Positions 26,955 to 34,899 of a DNA stretch of 64,000 nt are shown here, one piece after another. This stretch comes from Ruminococcaceae bacterium UBA1036 (lineage in GTDB: Bacteria; Bacillota; Clostridia; Oscillospirales; Acutalibacteraceae): contig DCEF01000010.1 of NCBI GenBank assembly GCA_002316805.1, forward strand, positions 1 to 64,000, written 5' to 3'. Every line of letters begins with the position of its first letter. The first letter of the stretch is position 1. The position numbers were made by a program, and so were the translations under genes. A model generated the notes under the pieces. That model was not told the DNA's origin and ran no database searches. It saw nothing but the letters and a program-made list of their open reading frames with translations.

Positions 26955-28244
26955 ATGGCAGCACCATTAGCAGACAGGCTGCGCCCAAAAACACTTGACG
27001 AAATCGTTGGGCAGCATCATCTTCTTGATGAAGGCCGGCCTCTTCGCAGAATCATAGAATCGGGGGAAATCCCAAACATGGTTTTCTATGGCCCGTCAGG
27101 CGTAGGAAAGACAACACTGGCCTCTATTATTGCACGCCGCACTAAGCGAAGGCTGTTTAAGCTTAATGGTACAACTGCCTCTACAGCCGATATACGCAGC
27201 ATCATAGGCCGCATAAATACATTTGAAGCGCCAAACGGGATTCTACTGTATCTCGATGAGATACAGTACTTTAACAAGAAGCAGCAACAGACGCTGCTTG
27301 AATTTATTGAAGATGGCTCCATAACGCTTATTGCCTCGACGACTGAGAACCCGTACTTTTATGTTTACGGCGCTATACTCAGCCGCTCTACCGTATTTGA
27401 ATTTAAGCCCGTTGAAAAAAAAGACGCCGCTGCTGCAGTAAGGCGCGCGCTCCGCTTCCTTTCTGATGAACAGCACAGAAAGATAACTGCTGAAGACGGT
27501 GTAGAGGACTATATTGCTTCTGCGTGCGGTGGTGATGTGCGCAAGGCCATAAATGCTGTTGAGCTGAGCGTGCTTTCGGGCGATGCGGAAGAAGACGGTT
27601 CATGCCGCGTTACACTGCAGGCCGCAAGGGAGCTGACGCAGCGTTCGGCTATGCGCTATGACCGCGCGGGCGACGAGCACTATGATATCCTTTCGGCATT
27701 CCAGAAATCAATGCGTGGCTCTGACCCTGACGCATCCGTGCATTACCTTGCGCGCCTGCTTGAAGCAGGTGACCTTCCGTCGGTCTGCCGCAGGCTTATG
27801 GTATGCGCCTGTGAAGATGTTGGCCTCGCTTATCCGCAGATTATACCTATTGTGAAATCCGCTGTTGACGCTGCGCTTCAGGTTGGGCTTCCCGAAGCGC
27901 GCATTCCGCTTGCCGATGCGGTTATCCTTGTCTCCATTGCTCCAAAATCAAACTCGGCTTACTGTGCTGTTGACGCTGCCATAGCCGATATCCGTGCAGG
28001 CAGGTCAGGCCCGATTCCGCGCCAACTCCAGAACAAGCATTTTGACGGCGCTGATAACAGCCATAAAGGGCAATTTTACAAGTACCCGCATGATTTTCCA
28101 AACCACTGGACACAGCAGCAGTACCTCCCCGATGAGCTCAAAGACCGTACCTATTACCATTTTGGTGACAACAAGACAGAACGTGCCTATAAGGGGTACT
28201 GGTATGAAATTAAAAAACATTCTGGAGCAAAACCGTCAGATTGA
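26955..28244 (+). CDS. rarA: Replication-associated recombination protein A (AAA+ ATPase)
   Basis: RarA/MgsA acts at stalled replication forks, probably with SSB. The 429-residue protein begins APLADRLRPKTLDEIVGQHHLL. It has Walker A GPSGVGKTTLAS (about 46-57), Walker B LYLDEIQYFNKKQQ (the family's DEIHRFNK region), sensor STTENPYF and a C-terminal tetramerisation region. GGAGG lies well placed ahead of the ATG. The gene stands between a terminator and the pyrG promoter. Confidence 0.95.
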   Translation: MAAPLADRLRPKTLDEIVGQHHLLDEGRPLRRIIESGEIPNMVFYGPSGVGKTTLASIIARRTKRRLFKLNGTTASTADIRSIIGRINTFEAPNGILLYLDEIQYFNKKQQQTLLEFIEDGSITLIASTTENPYFYVYGAILSRSTVFEFKPVEKKDAAAAVRRALRFLSDEQHRKITAEDGVEDYIASACGGDVRKAINAVELSVLSGDAEEDGSCRVTLQAARELTQRSAMRYDRAGDEHYDILSAFQKSMRGSDPDASVHYLARLLEAGDLPSVCRRLMVCACEDVGLAYPQIIPIVKSAVDAALQVGLPEARIPLADAVILVSIAPKSNSAYCAVDAAIADIRAGRSGPIPRQLQNKHFDGADNSHKGQFYKYPHDFPNHWTQQQYLPDELKDRTYYHFGDNKTERAYKGYWYEIKKHSGAKPSD

Positions 28245-28247
28245 TTA

Positions 28248-28277
28248 TTGACAGCTAAAGATACAAAGCGATATAAT
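28248..28277 (+). promoter_or_regulatory. Promoter of pyrG
   Basis: A perfect TTGACA (28248-28253) and a perfect TATAAT (28272-28277) are separated by 18 nt. The start site would be near 28285, leaving a 49-nt leader before pyrG ATG 28334. Confidence 0.8.
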
Positions 28278-28333
28278 TAATTTGTTTGTGTTTTTTGAGA
28301 ATTGACCTAATAAAGACGAGGATGGAGGACATT

Positions 28334-29941
28334 ATGCCTGCAAAATTTGTTTTTGTGACCGGCGGCGTTGTTTCAGGCCTTGGAAAAGGTATTACGGCGG
28401 CTTCACTCGGAAGGCTTCTGAAATCGCGTGGCCTGCGCATTACCATGCAGAAATTTGACCCGTACCTAAATGTAGACCCTGGCACTATGAACCCATTTCA
28501 GCATGGGGAGGTATTTGTCACAGACGACGGCGCCGAAACTGACCTTGACCTTGGGCACTATGAGCGCTTTATCGACGAAAGCCTTACACAGAACAGCAAT
28601 GTCACTGCCGGCCGTGTTTACTGGAATGTTATCCAGAAAGAGCGCAATGGTGATTACGGCGGCGGGACAGTTCAGGTAATACCGCACATAACAAATGAAA
28701 TTAAGGAACGGATTTACGAAGGAAAAGAAAACGTCGATGTTGCAATAATTGAGATTGGCGGCACGGTCGGAGACATTGAAAGCCAGCCGTTCTTAGAAGC
28801 GATACGTCAGTTTGCAACCGAAGTTGGGCGTTCAAACTGCCTGTTTATTCATGTTACTCTTGTGCCGTATCTTGCATGTTCTCACGAGCATAAGTCAAAG
28901 CCGACACAGCACAGCGTGAAAGAACTGCTTTCGATAGGTATCCAGCCGGATATCATTGTGCTGCGCTCTGAAAAGGAAATAGGGGAAGATGTCAAGCAGA
29001 AAATCGCCCTGTTCTGCAATGTATCTGAAAACTGTGTTATCGAAAACCTTGACCTTCCGCTCCTTTACGCTGTTCCTCTTTCACTGCACGAAGAGCGCCT
29101 CGACGACATTGTCTGCAAACGTTTTGGCCTTGACACTCACGGGCCGGAACTTGGCGAATGGATTGCTATGGTCAATACGGCGATGTCACTTACAGACAGC
29201 GTGACCATTGCGTTAGTCGGGAAATACGTTGAACTGCACGATGCTTACCTCAGCATTGCGGAAGCGCTGACACACGGTGGATTTGGAAATAAAGTAAAAG
29301 TAAATATTAAATGGGTTGATTCCGAGACAATCGACGACAGCAATATTGACGAAGTCCTTTCAGATGCCGATGGTATCCTTGTGCCTGGCGGATTCGGAGA
29401 GCGCGGGATAGAAGGCATGATTACAGCAATTCATTATGCACGCGTAAATAATGTGCCGTTTCTCGGCATATGCCTTGGCATGCAGCTTGCGCTTGTTGAG
29501 ATTGCAAGGAATGTAATCGGAATCGCAGATGCCAATTCCGCTGAATTTGACCCGCAGAGCAAAAACTGCGTTGTCGACCTAATGCCGGAGCAAAAAGACG
29601 TACAGCAGATTGGCGGAACAATGCGCCTTGGCAAATATCCGTGCAAGTTGCTGCCTGGGTCAAAAGCTGCAGGCCTTTACGGAAATGTGCCGCTTATTTA
29701 TGAGCGCCACCGCCATCGCTTTGAAGTAAACAACGATTACAGGAAAAAATTTGAATCTGCAGGTGTTGTTTTCTCCGGCCGTTCGCCTGACGACCACATC
29801 ATTGAGATGATGGAAATTCCTTTGCATCCGTGGTTCTTAGGCTCACAGTTCCACCCGGAATTCAAGTCCCGCCCAAACCGTCCCCATCCCCTTTTTCAGG
29901 GCCTTATCAATGCTGCAAAAGCTTTTAAGGCAAAAAAATAA
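28334..29941 (+). CDS. pyrG: CTP synthase
   Basis: PyrG makes CTP from UTP, ATP and glutamine. The synthetase half starts KFVFVTGGVVSGLGKG, with the GTVGDIESQPF loop. The C-terminal glutamine amidotransferase has the nucleophile in GICLGMQLA and the His/Glu pair in SQFHPEFKS. The frame extends upstream to 28286, but a consensus promoter puts the transcript start about there, and GGAGG at 28324-28328 serves ATG 28334. The product is 535 residues, the standard size. A strong terminator follows. Confidence 0.98.
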   Translation: MPAKFVFVTGGVVSGLGKGITAASLGRLLKSRGLRITMQKFDPYLNVDPGTMNPFQHGEVFVTDDGAETDLDLGHYERFIDESLTQNSNVTAGRVYWNVIQKERNGDYGGGTVQVIPHITNEIKERIYEGKENVDVAIIEIGGTVGDIESQPFLEAIRQFATEVGRSNCLFIHVTLVPYLACSHEHKSKPTQHSVKELLSIGIQPDIIVLRSEKEIGEDVKQKIALFCNVSENCVIENLDLPLLYAVPLSLHEERLDDIVCKRFGLDTHGPELGEWIAMVNTAMSLTDSVTIALVGKYVELHDAYLSIAEALTHGGFGNKVKVNIKWVDSETIDDSNIDEVLSDADGILVPGGFGERGIEGMITAIHYARVNNVPFLGICLGMQLALVEIARNVIGIADANSAEFDPQSKNCVVDLMPEQKDVQQIGGTMRLGKYPCKLLPGSKAAGLYGNVPLIYERHRHRFEVNNDYRKKFESAGVVFSGRSPDDHIIEMMEIPLHPWFLGSQFHPEFKSRPNRPHPLFQGLINAAKAFKAKK

Positions 29942-29968
29942 ATAATTTGTGGATTTATTAAAATAAGT

Positions 29969-30009
29969 GCGCTGTAAAACGGTTAAAATTCGTTTTACAG
30001 CGCATTTTT
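29969..30009. terminator. Strong terminator between convergent pyrG and metal ATPase
   Basis: A perfect 13-bp stem (29969-29981 with 29991-30003) has a 9-nt loop and is followed by ATTTTT on the plus strand. It ends pyrG. It also sits 50 bp beyond the end of the minus-strand metal ATPase and has A residues on its left flank, so it may act in both directions. Confidence 0.85.
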
Positions 30010-30058
30010 CAGCTGTATAAAACTAGAAAAACATTCCGTACAGCTGCGATGGTTTAGA

Positions 30059-31993
30059 CTATCCTTCTTTTATATGTGAAGCACGTATAGAATTGAGCAC
30101 GGCGATAATTGTAACGCCGACATCGCCGAATACAGCTTCCCACATAGTCGCAAGTCCAAAAGCGGCCAGCACCAGTATTGCTATTTTAACAGCCAACGCA
30201 AAAACAATATTTTGCCATACTATAAAATGTGTTTTTTTGGAAATTCTGATTGCAGTTATGATTTTTGACGGCTCATCGGTCATAAGCGCAATGTCGGCGG
30301 CTTCTATTGCTGCATCTGAACCAGCGCCGCCCATAGCTATGCCGATATCTGCACGTGCAAGGACAGGCGCGTCGTTTATCCCGTCGCCGACAAACACCAG
30401 CTTCTTGCCAGATGGAAGGTTGCTTTCCAGCTTTTCCATTTCTTCTACTTTTTGCTGTGGAAGCAAATCGGCACAGACTCTGTCTATTCCAAGTTTGCCG
30501 GCAGTGTGCTCGGCCGAAGGTTTGCTGTCACCTGTCAGCATAACAGTGTGTATGCTATATTTTTTCAGCCCGCTGATGGCTGCTTTGCTGTCTCCTTTGA
30601 TTTCATCTGCGATAATGATAAAGCCCACAAAAGCTTTGTCAGCAGCTACAAATACTATCGTGCCGTTTTCAGAAATGTCTGGAAGCGACACATTGAAATG
30701 GCTCATAAGTTTTCTGTTCCCAGCAAGCACCTCATGGCCGTCAACTTTTACGCTGACGCCTTCCCCTGAAATCTCATTATAATCAGAAACACGGCTGGAG
30801 TCGGGTTTTACCCCGTATGCTTCACGAATTGATGCGGCTATCGGGTGATTTGAATAGAGTTCTGCATACGCCGCCAGATAAATAAGTTGTTTATCAGACA
30901 AGCCTGACGAAGGCTGTATCTTTGTCACCTTAAATGTGCCTTTTGTAAGCGTGCCTGTTTTGTCAAAAACAACGGTATCTACGTTGCTGAGAGCTTCAAG
31001 GTAGTTGCTTCCTTTGATAAGTATACCTTTTTTAGATGCGCCGCCTATGCCTCCGAAAAAGCTAAGCGGAATTGAAATCACAAGAGCGCAAGGGCACGAA
31101 ACAACAAGAAATGTCAATGCGCGGTTTATCCAGTCGGAAAAATGTGCTCCTGGCACAGCAAGGGGCGGTATCAAAGCCAGTGCTACAGCTGCGAAAACAA
31201 CTGCTGGCGTATAGATTTTTGCAAACTTTGTGATGAAATTCTCTGTTGGGGCTTTATGGCTTGTGGCATTCTGTACGAGGTCAAGTATCTTTGTAACAGT
31301 TGACTCTCCAAATTTTTTGCTTACTTTAACTGTCAGCAGGCCATTTTGATTTACTGAGCCGGAGAGTATCTCGCTGCCCTTTCCTACGCGGTGGGGAACA
31401 GGTTCCCCAGTAAGGGCAGAAGTGTCAAGAAATGATGATCCATCTGTCACAGTGCCGTCGAGCGGAACTCTTTCGCCCGGCCGTATTATAATAATGTCTC
31501 CTGCATTTACATTGGCAGGCGATACTTTGCATACCTCATCGCCGGTTTTCAGGTTTGCGTAATCTGGCCTGATATCCATAAGCGCTGAAATCGACTTGCG
31601 TGAATGGTCAACAGCTTTATCTTCGAGAAATTCTCCAATGTGGTAAAAAAGCATGACGGCAACGCCTTCAGCAAATTCACCGATGCAAAAAGCCCCAACT
31701 GTGGCGACACCCATCAGGAAATTTTCATCGAAGACCTGGCCTTTCGTTATGTGCTGCACTGCACGGACAATAATTTTCCCTCCGACTAAAATATAGCTTG
31801 AGAGAAAGATTAAAAATTTTCCGGCCTTTGGAAGCGGAAAAAGCATTCCAATCACAAAAAGAAGCGCGCCGGCAATAAATGCGATTTTGTCGGCATCCGG
31901 CTTTGGAATGTACTTTTCAGATTCATCTTTTTTCTCTTCGCATACAGCGCATGGGGATGTGCTGCAATCACAGTTCTGCTTCGCATTTTTCAT
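30059..31993 (-). CDS. Heavy-metal P1B-type ATPase (Zn/Cd/Pb efflux)
   Basis: A membrane pump for divalent soft metals. It has the metal-channel CPC in VVSCPCALVIS (about residue 298), phosphorylation motif DKTGTLTKG (about 342), phosphatase motif TGEP and hinge GDGINDAPVLARADIG (about 534). The last membrane pair carries Lys (ALAVKIAIL) and FGDVG, the residues typical of the Zn/Cd/Pb subgroup P1B-2. It lacks the usual N-terminal HMA domain and has a short Cys-rich head (CDC, then CAVC) instead. I set the start at ATG 31993, where AGGAAGG is well spaced, giving 644 residues. It follows the CadC-like repressor on the same strand and shares an operator-like box with it. Confidence 0.92.
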   Translation of the reverse strand: MKNAKQNCDCSTSPCAVCEEKKDESEKYIPKPDADKIAFIAGALLFVIGMLFPLPKAGKFLIFLSSYILVGGKIIVRAVQHITKGQVFDENFLMGVATVGAFCIGEFAEGVAVMLFYHIGEFLEDKAVDHSRKSISALMDIRPDYANLKTGDEVCKVSPANVNAGDIIIIRPGERVPLDGTVTDGSSFLDTSALTGEPVPHRVGKGSEILSGSVNQNGLLTVKVSKKFGESTVTKILDLVQNATSHKAPTENFITKFAKIYTPAVVFAAVALALIPPLAVPGAHFSDWINRALTFLVVSCPCALVISIPLSFFGGIGGASKKGILIKGSNYLEALSNVDTVVFDKTGTLTKGTFKVTKIQPSSGLSDKQLIYLAAYAELYSNHPIAASIREAYGVKPDSSRVSDYNEISGEGVSVKVDGHEVLAGNRKLMSHFNVSLPDISENGTIVFVAADKAFVGFIIIADEIKGDSKAAISGLKKYSIHTVMLTGDSKPSAEHTAGKLGIDRVCADLLPQQKVEEMEKLESNLPSGKKLVFVGDGINDAPVLARADIGIAMGGAGSDAAIEAADIALMTDEPSKIITAIRISKKTHFIVWQNIVFALAVKIAILVLAAFGLATMWEAVFGDVGVTIIAVLNSIRASHIKEG

Positions 31994-32043
31994 ATATACC
32001 GACCTTCCTAATTGCATTTTTATATAAATGAATATATGAACAA

Positions 32044-32059
32044 TTAATCAACTAAGCAA
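32044..32059 (-). promoter_or_regulatory. Operator-like box upstream of the metal ATPase
   Basis: Read on the minus strand this is TTGCTTAGTTGATTAA, matching 12 of 16 bases of TTGCTTATTTACTCAA (32483-32498) inside the perfect inverted repeat at the repressor promoter. It lies 50 bp before the ATPase start, in the short gap after the repressor gene. It may be a second binding site for the same regulator. Confidence 0.45.
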
Positions 32060-32083
32060 CCAAAAAATAAAAAATATGAAATA

Positions 32084-32455
32084 TTATTCATATTCAGAAA
32101 CATGTGCAAGGCCTTGGTCAAAAATATTTTTAACATGATTGTCGTCAAGGGAGTAATAGACTACTTTGCCGTCGCGGCGGTTCTTTATCAGTTTCGCCTG
32201 CTTTAAAATACGCAGCTGATGGGATATAGCCGACTTTGTCATTCCAAGCAGCGATGCAATATCGCACACACACATTTCAGACTCAAAAAGTGCGCAGAGT
32301 ATTTTTACACGTGTGGAATCTCCGAAGACTTTAAAAAGGTCTGCAAGGTCAAGGAGCGATTCCTCAACAGGCATATCATGGCGCACTTTTGCAACAACAT
32401 CTTCATGGATTACTGTGCAGTCGCATTTATCAATGTCAGGCACACATGGATTCAT
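32084..32455 (-). CDS. ArsR/SmtB-family metal-responsive repressor (CadC-like)
   Basis: The protein is a winged-helix metal sensor. The 123-residue form from ATG 32455 (GGTGA ahead) has an N-terminal Cys cluster (NPCVPDIDKCDC). It also has the alpha-3 metal motif MCVCD, the recognition helix region MTKSAISHQLRILKQAKLI, and a wing GKVVYYSL. The combination of N-terminal cysteines with CVC is the alpha3N site of CadC, which senses Cd, Pb and Zn. Two in-frame GTG codons upstream (32464, 32467) are possible but form the ribosome site of ATG 32455. The metal ATPase follows 90 nt downstream on the same strand. Derepression by metal is inferred from the family. Confidence 0.93.
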   Translation of the reverse strand: MNPCVPDIDKCDCTVIHEDVVAKVRHDMPVEESLLDLADLFKVFGDSTRVKILCALFESEMCVCDIASLLGMTKSAISHQLRILKQAKLIKNRRDGKVVYYSLDDNHVKNIFDQGLAHVSEYE

Positions 32456-32475
32456 AATATTCACCACTATTCTTA

Positions 32476-32505
32476 AATACAGTTGCTTATTTACTCAACT
32501 GTATT
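32476..32505. promoter_or_regulatory. Perfect inverted repeat operator at the cadC-like promoter
   Basis: AATACAGTTG (32476-32485) and CAACTGTATT (32496-32505) are exact inverted copies around a 10-nt spacer. The repeat covers part of the -10 and the likely transcription start of the repressor gene, as expected for an ArsR-type operator. It would be bound by the adjacent repressor in the absence of metal (inference). Confidence 0.7.
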
Positions 32506-32531
32506 ATATAGGCATAACCCAATCCTGTCAA
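32503..32531 (-). promoter_or_regulatory. Consensus promoter of the cadC-like/metal ATPase unit
   Basis: On the minus strand TTGACA (32531-32526), a 17-nt spacer and TATAAT (32508-32503) match sigma-A consensus in all twelve bases. The operator repeat overlaps its -10 end. Such a strong promoter is plausible only if tightly repressed. Confidence 0.85.
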
Positions 32532-32588
32532 GTGCTATTTCACCAGATTAAAAGCTTTTTAAGCATTCTAATTTAAATAATTTCACGC

Positions 32589-32618
32589 TTGACTTTAGGC
32601 GCGCAAAAAGGTTATAAT
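32589..32618 (+). promoter_or_regulatory. Promoter of the marR-ABC exporter operon
   Basis: TTGACT (32589-32594), an 18-nt spacer and TATAAT (32613-32618) lie about 50 bp before the marR-like gene, immediately followed by a palindromic operator. Confidence 0.8.
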
Positions 32619-32632
32619 GTTGCATATGCAAC
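32619..32632. promoter_or_regulatory. MarR-type palindromic operator
   Basis: GTTGCATATGCAAC is a perfect 14-bp palindrome abutting the -10 box and covering the expected transcription start. Its TTGCATATGCAA core is the kind of site bound by MarR proteins that control ABC exporters in Firmicutes. Autoregulation by the adjacent MarR protein is inferred. Confidence 0.75.
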
Positions 32633-32668
32633 AGTTTGACATTCACCATTTTAGCACTGGAGGTGCTT

Positions 32669-33109
32669 ATGGAAAAAAAAATGGTTGGAATGCAGCTCCG
32701 TTCGCTTAACAATCTGATGATGCGCTATATGAAAAATTCTCCGGCCAAAAAAAAGACAGCACAGATAACCGGTATGAACGGTTGGCTTATCGGCTACCTT
32801 GCTGAACATCAGGACGAAGATATTTACCAAAAAGACTTCGAAGAGCGTTTCAGCATAACGCGTTCGACAGCTTCAAAAGTCCTTTCGCTTATGGAGAAAA
32901 AAGGCCTTGTTGCCCGCCAGGGCGTTCCGCATGACGCAAGGCTGAAAAAAATAGTTCTTACCCCGAAAGCGCTTGAAGTGCATGAAATGTTTAAAAAAGA
33001 CGGATACCGCATGGAAAATATTTTGACACATGGTTTTACAGATAGAGAAATCATACAATTGATTTCTTATATTGAACGAATGAAAAAAAATATGGAACAA
33101 GTTTTATAG
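32669..33109 (+). CDS. MarR-family transcriptional regulator
   Basis: The product is a 146-residue winged-helix repressor. The recognition-helix region is FSITRSTASKVLSLMEKKGLVARQGVPHDARLKKIVLTPKA (about residues 60-100), with the DxR wing typical of MarR. The frame extends back to 32636, but that codon lies close behind the operator. ATG 32669 has GGAGG at 32659-32663. The gene starts an operon with two ABC half-transporters. Genes so arranged usually encode ligand-relieved repressors of the exporter; the ligand is unknown. Confidence 0.92.
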   Translation: MEKKMVGMQLRSLNNLMMRYMKNSPAKKKTAQITGMNGWLIGYLAEHQDEDIYQKDFEERFSITRSTASKVLSLMEKKGLVARQGVPHDARLKKIVLTPKALEVHEMFKKDGYRMENILTHGFTDREIIQLISYIERMKKNMEQVL

Positions 33110-33147
33110 ACAAAAATTATTTTACGGATTAGAGGATTGATGCTTAT

Positions 33148-34899
33148 ATGATAAAAAAACTCGCTTTAAGCCTGCGGGAATACAAAAAGAGCTCTATTAT
33201 TGCGCCTATTTTCATCACGCTCGAAGCTTTGCTGGACGTGGTGATCCCAATGCTGATGGCCAAGCTCATCGATTTTGGCATTGATGCTAAAAACATGGCC
33301 TATATTCTGAAGATGGGGGTATACCTTTTTATAGGTGCTATTTTGGCGATACTTTTTGGAGTTATTGCTGGAAACAATGCTGCCGCTGCATCCGCAGGTT
33401 TTGCCAAGAACCTGCGCCATGACATGTACTATAAAGTGCAGGATTTCTCCTTTTCAAATATTGATAAATTTTCAACGGGCGGCATTGTCACAAGGCTCAC
33501 AACCGATGTCACGAACCTTCAGAATGCGTATCAGATGATTCTTCTTGTTGCGGTGAGAAGCCCGGCAATGCTGGTTTTAAGCCTGATTGCCGCTTTCCAC
33601 ATCGACGCACATATCTCGGTTATTTTTTTGATAGCCGCGCCTATTTTAGGAGTTGGGCTTTTCTTTATAATGTATAAAGTGCACCCTATTTTCCAGCGTG
33701 TGTTTAGAACATATGACAAGCTGAATAACACAGTCCATGAAAACCTAAGCGGCATACGTGTTGTAAAGGCATTTACACGCGAGAGCCATGAAGAAGAAAA
33801 ATTCGATGGAATATCAGAGTCAATATACCAAGATTTTTCAAGGGCTCAGAAACGCCTGGCATTCAATATGCCGCTTGTGCAGATATGCATTTACGGCAGC
33901 ATGCTCCTGCTCTCGTGGTTTGGCGCAAAGGCGATTGTAGCTTCCGGCAATAATCCGGCTGCTGGCCTCTCCACAGGTTCTTTCATGAGCCTTATAACTT
34001 ATACCATGCAGATTATGATGAACCTGATGATGCTGTCAATGGTCTTTGTAATGATTGTAGTTTCACATTCTTCTGCGGAGCGCGTAATTGAGGTCCTTGA
34101 TGAAAAAAGCAGTTTGAAAAATTGCAGTGAACCGGTTTACGAAGTTAAAGACGGTTCAGTCAATTTTGAAGATGTGAATTTTTCGTACGCACGTAAATCA
34201 GATAAACCTGTGCTTAATCATATTAACCTTTCAATCGCTTCCGGCGAAATGGTTGGTATAATAGGCGGAACCGGCTCTTCAAAGTCGAGCCTTGTACAGC
34301 TTATCCCACGGCTTTACGATGTGACCGAAGGGCGGGTGCTTGTAGGCGGCGTCGATGTCAAAAAATACGATATTGAGACATTGCGCAATCAGGTCTCCAT
34401 GGTTTTGCAGAAAAACGTTTTGTTTTCCGGAACGATCAAAGACAATCTTCGCTGGGGCGATGAGAACGCTTCCGATGAAGAAATGGTACGCGCGTGTCAG
34501 CTTGCACAGGCCGACGGCTTTATACGGGAACTGCCTGACCAATACGACACATATATCGACCAGGGCGGCACCAATGTTTCCGGCGGGCAGAAGCAGCGAA
34601 TATGCATCGCGCGTGCGTTGCTCAAAAAGCCCAAAATTCTTATTCTTGATGATTCCACAAGCGCAGTAGACACAAAAACCGATGCTTTGATACGCAAGGC
34701 TTTTAAGGAAGATATACCTAATACAACAAAAATTATAATTGCCCAGAGAATATCTTCAATTCAGGACGCCGATAAAACGGTAGTACTTGACGACGGGAAG
34801 ATAAATGCTGTAGGGACGCATGAAGAGCTGCTCCGTTCCTGCTCAATTTACCGCGAAGTTTATGAGTCCCAGACAAGAGGGGGAATGATACATGAATAG
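33148..34899 (+). CDS. ABC exporter half-transporter, degenerate-site subunit
   Basis: The 583-residue protein fuses six membrane helices (about 1-310) to an ATPase domain. Walker A is GGTGSSKSS near 373, where the usual GK is SK (Gly replaced by Ser). The signature is VSGGQKQR, and Walker B is LILDDSTSAVD with Asp in place of the catalytic Glu. These are the marks of the non-catalytic partner of a heterodimeric exporter, with ATP hydrolysis resting mostly on the site carrying the Glu of the next gene's product. It follows the MarR repressor by 38 nt and overlaps the next gene by 8 nt. Substrate unknown; drug or lipid-like molecules are typical. Confidence 0.92.
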   Translation: MIKKLALSLREYKKSSIIAPIFITLEALLDVVIPMLMAKLIDFGIDAKNMAYILKMGVYLFIGAILAILFGVIAGNNAAAASAGFAKNLRHDMYYKVQDFSFSNIDKFSTGGIVTRLTTDVTNLQNAYQMILLVAVRSPAMLVLSLIAAFHIDAHISVIFLIAAPILGVGLFFIMYKVHPIFQRVFRTYDKLNNTVHENLSGIRVVKAFTRESHEEEKFDGISESIYQDFSRAQKRLAFNMPLVQICIYGSMLLLSWFGAKAIVASGNNPAAGLSTGSFMSLITYTMQIMMNLMMLSMVFVMIVVSHSSAERVIEVLDEKSSLKNCSEPVYEVKDGSVNFEDVNFSYARKSDKPVLNHINLSIASGEMVGIIGGTGSSKSSLVQLIPRLYDVTEGRVLVGGVDVKKYDIETLRNQVSMVLQKNVLFSGTIKDNLRWGDENASDEEMVRACQLAQADGFIRELPDQYDTYIDQGGTNVSGGQKQRICIARALLKKPKILILDDSTSAVDTKTDALIRKAFKEDIPNTTKIIIAQRISSIQDADKTVVLDDGKINAVGTHEELLRSCSIYREVYESQTRGGMIHE

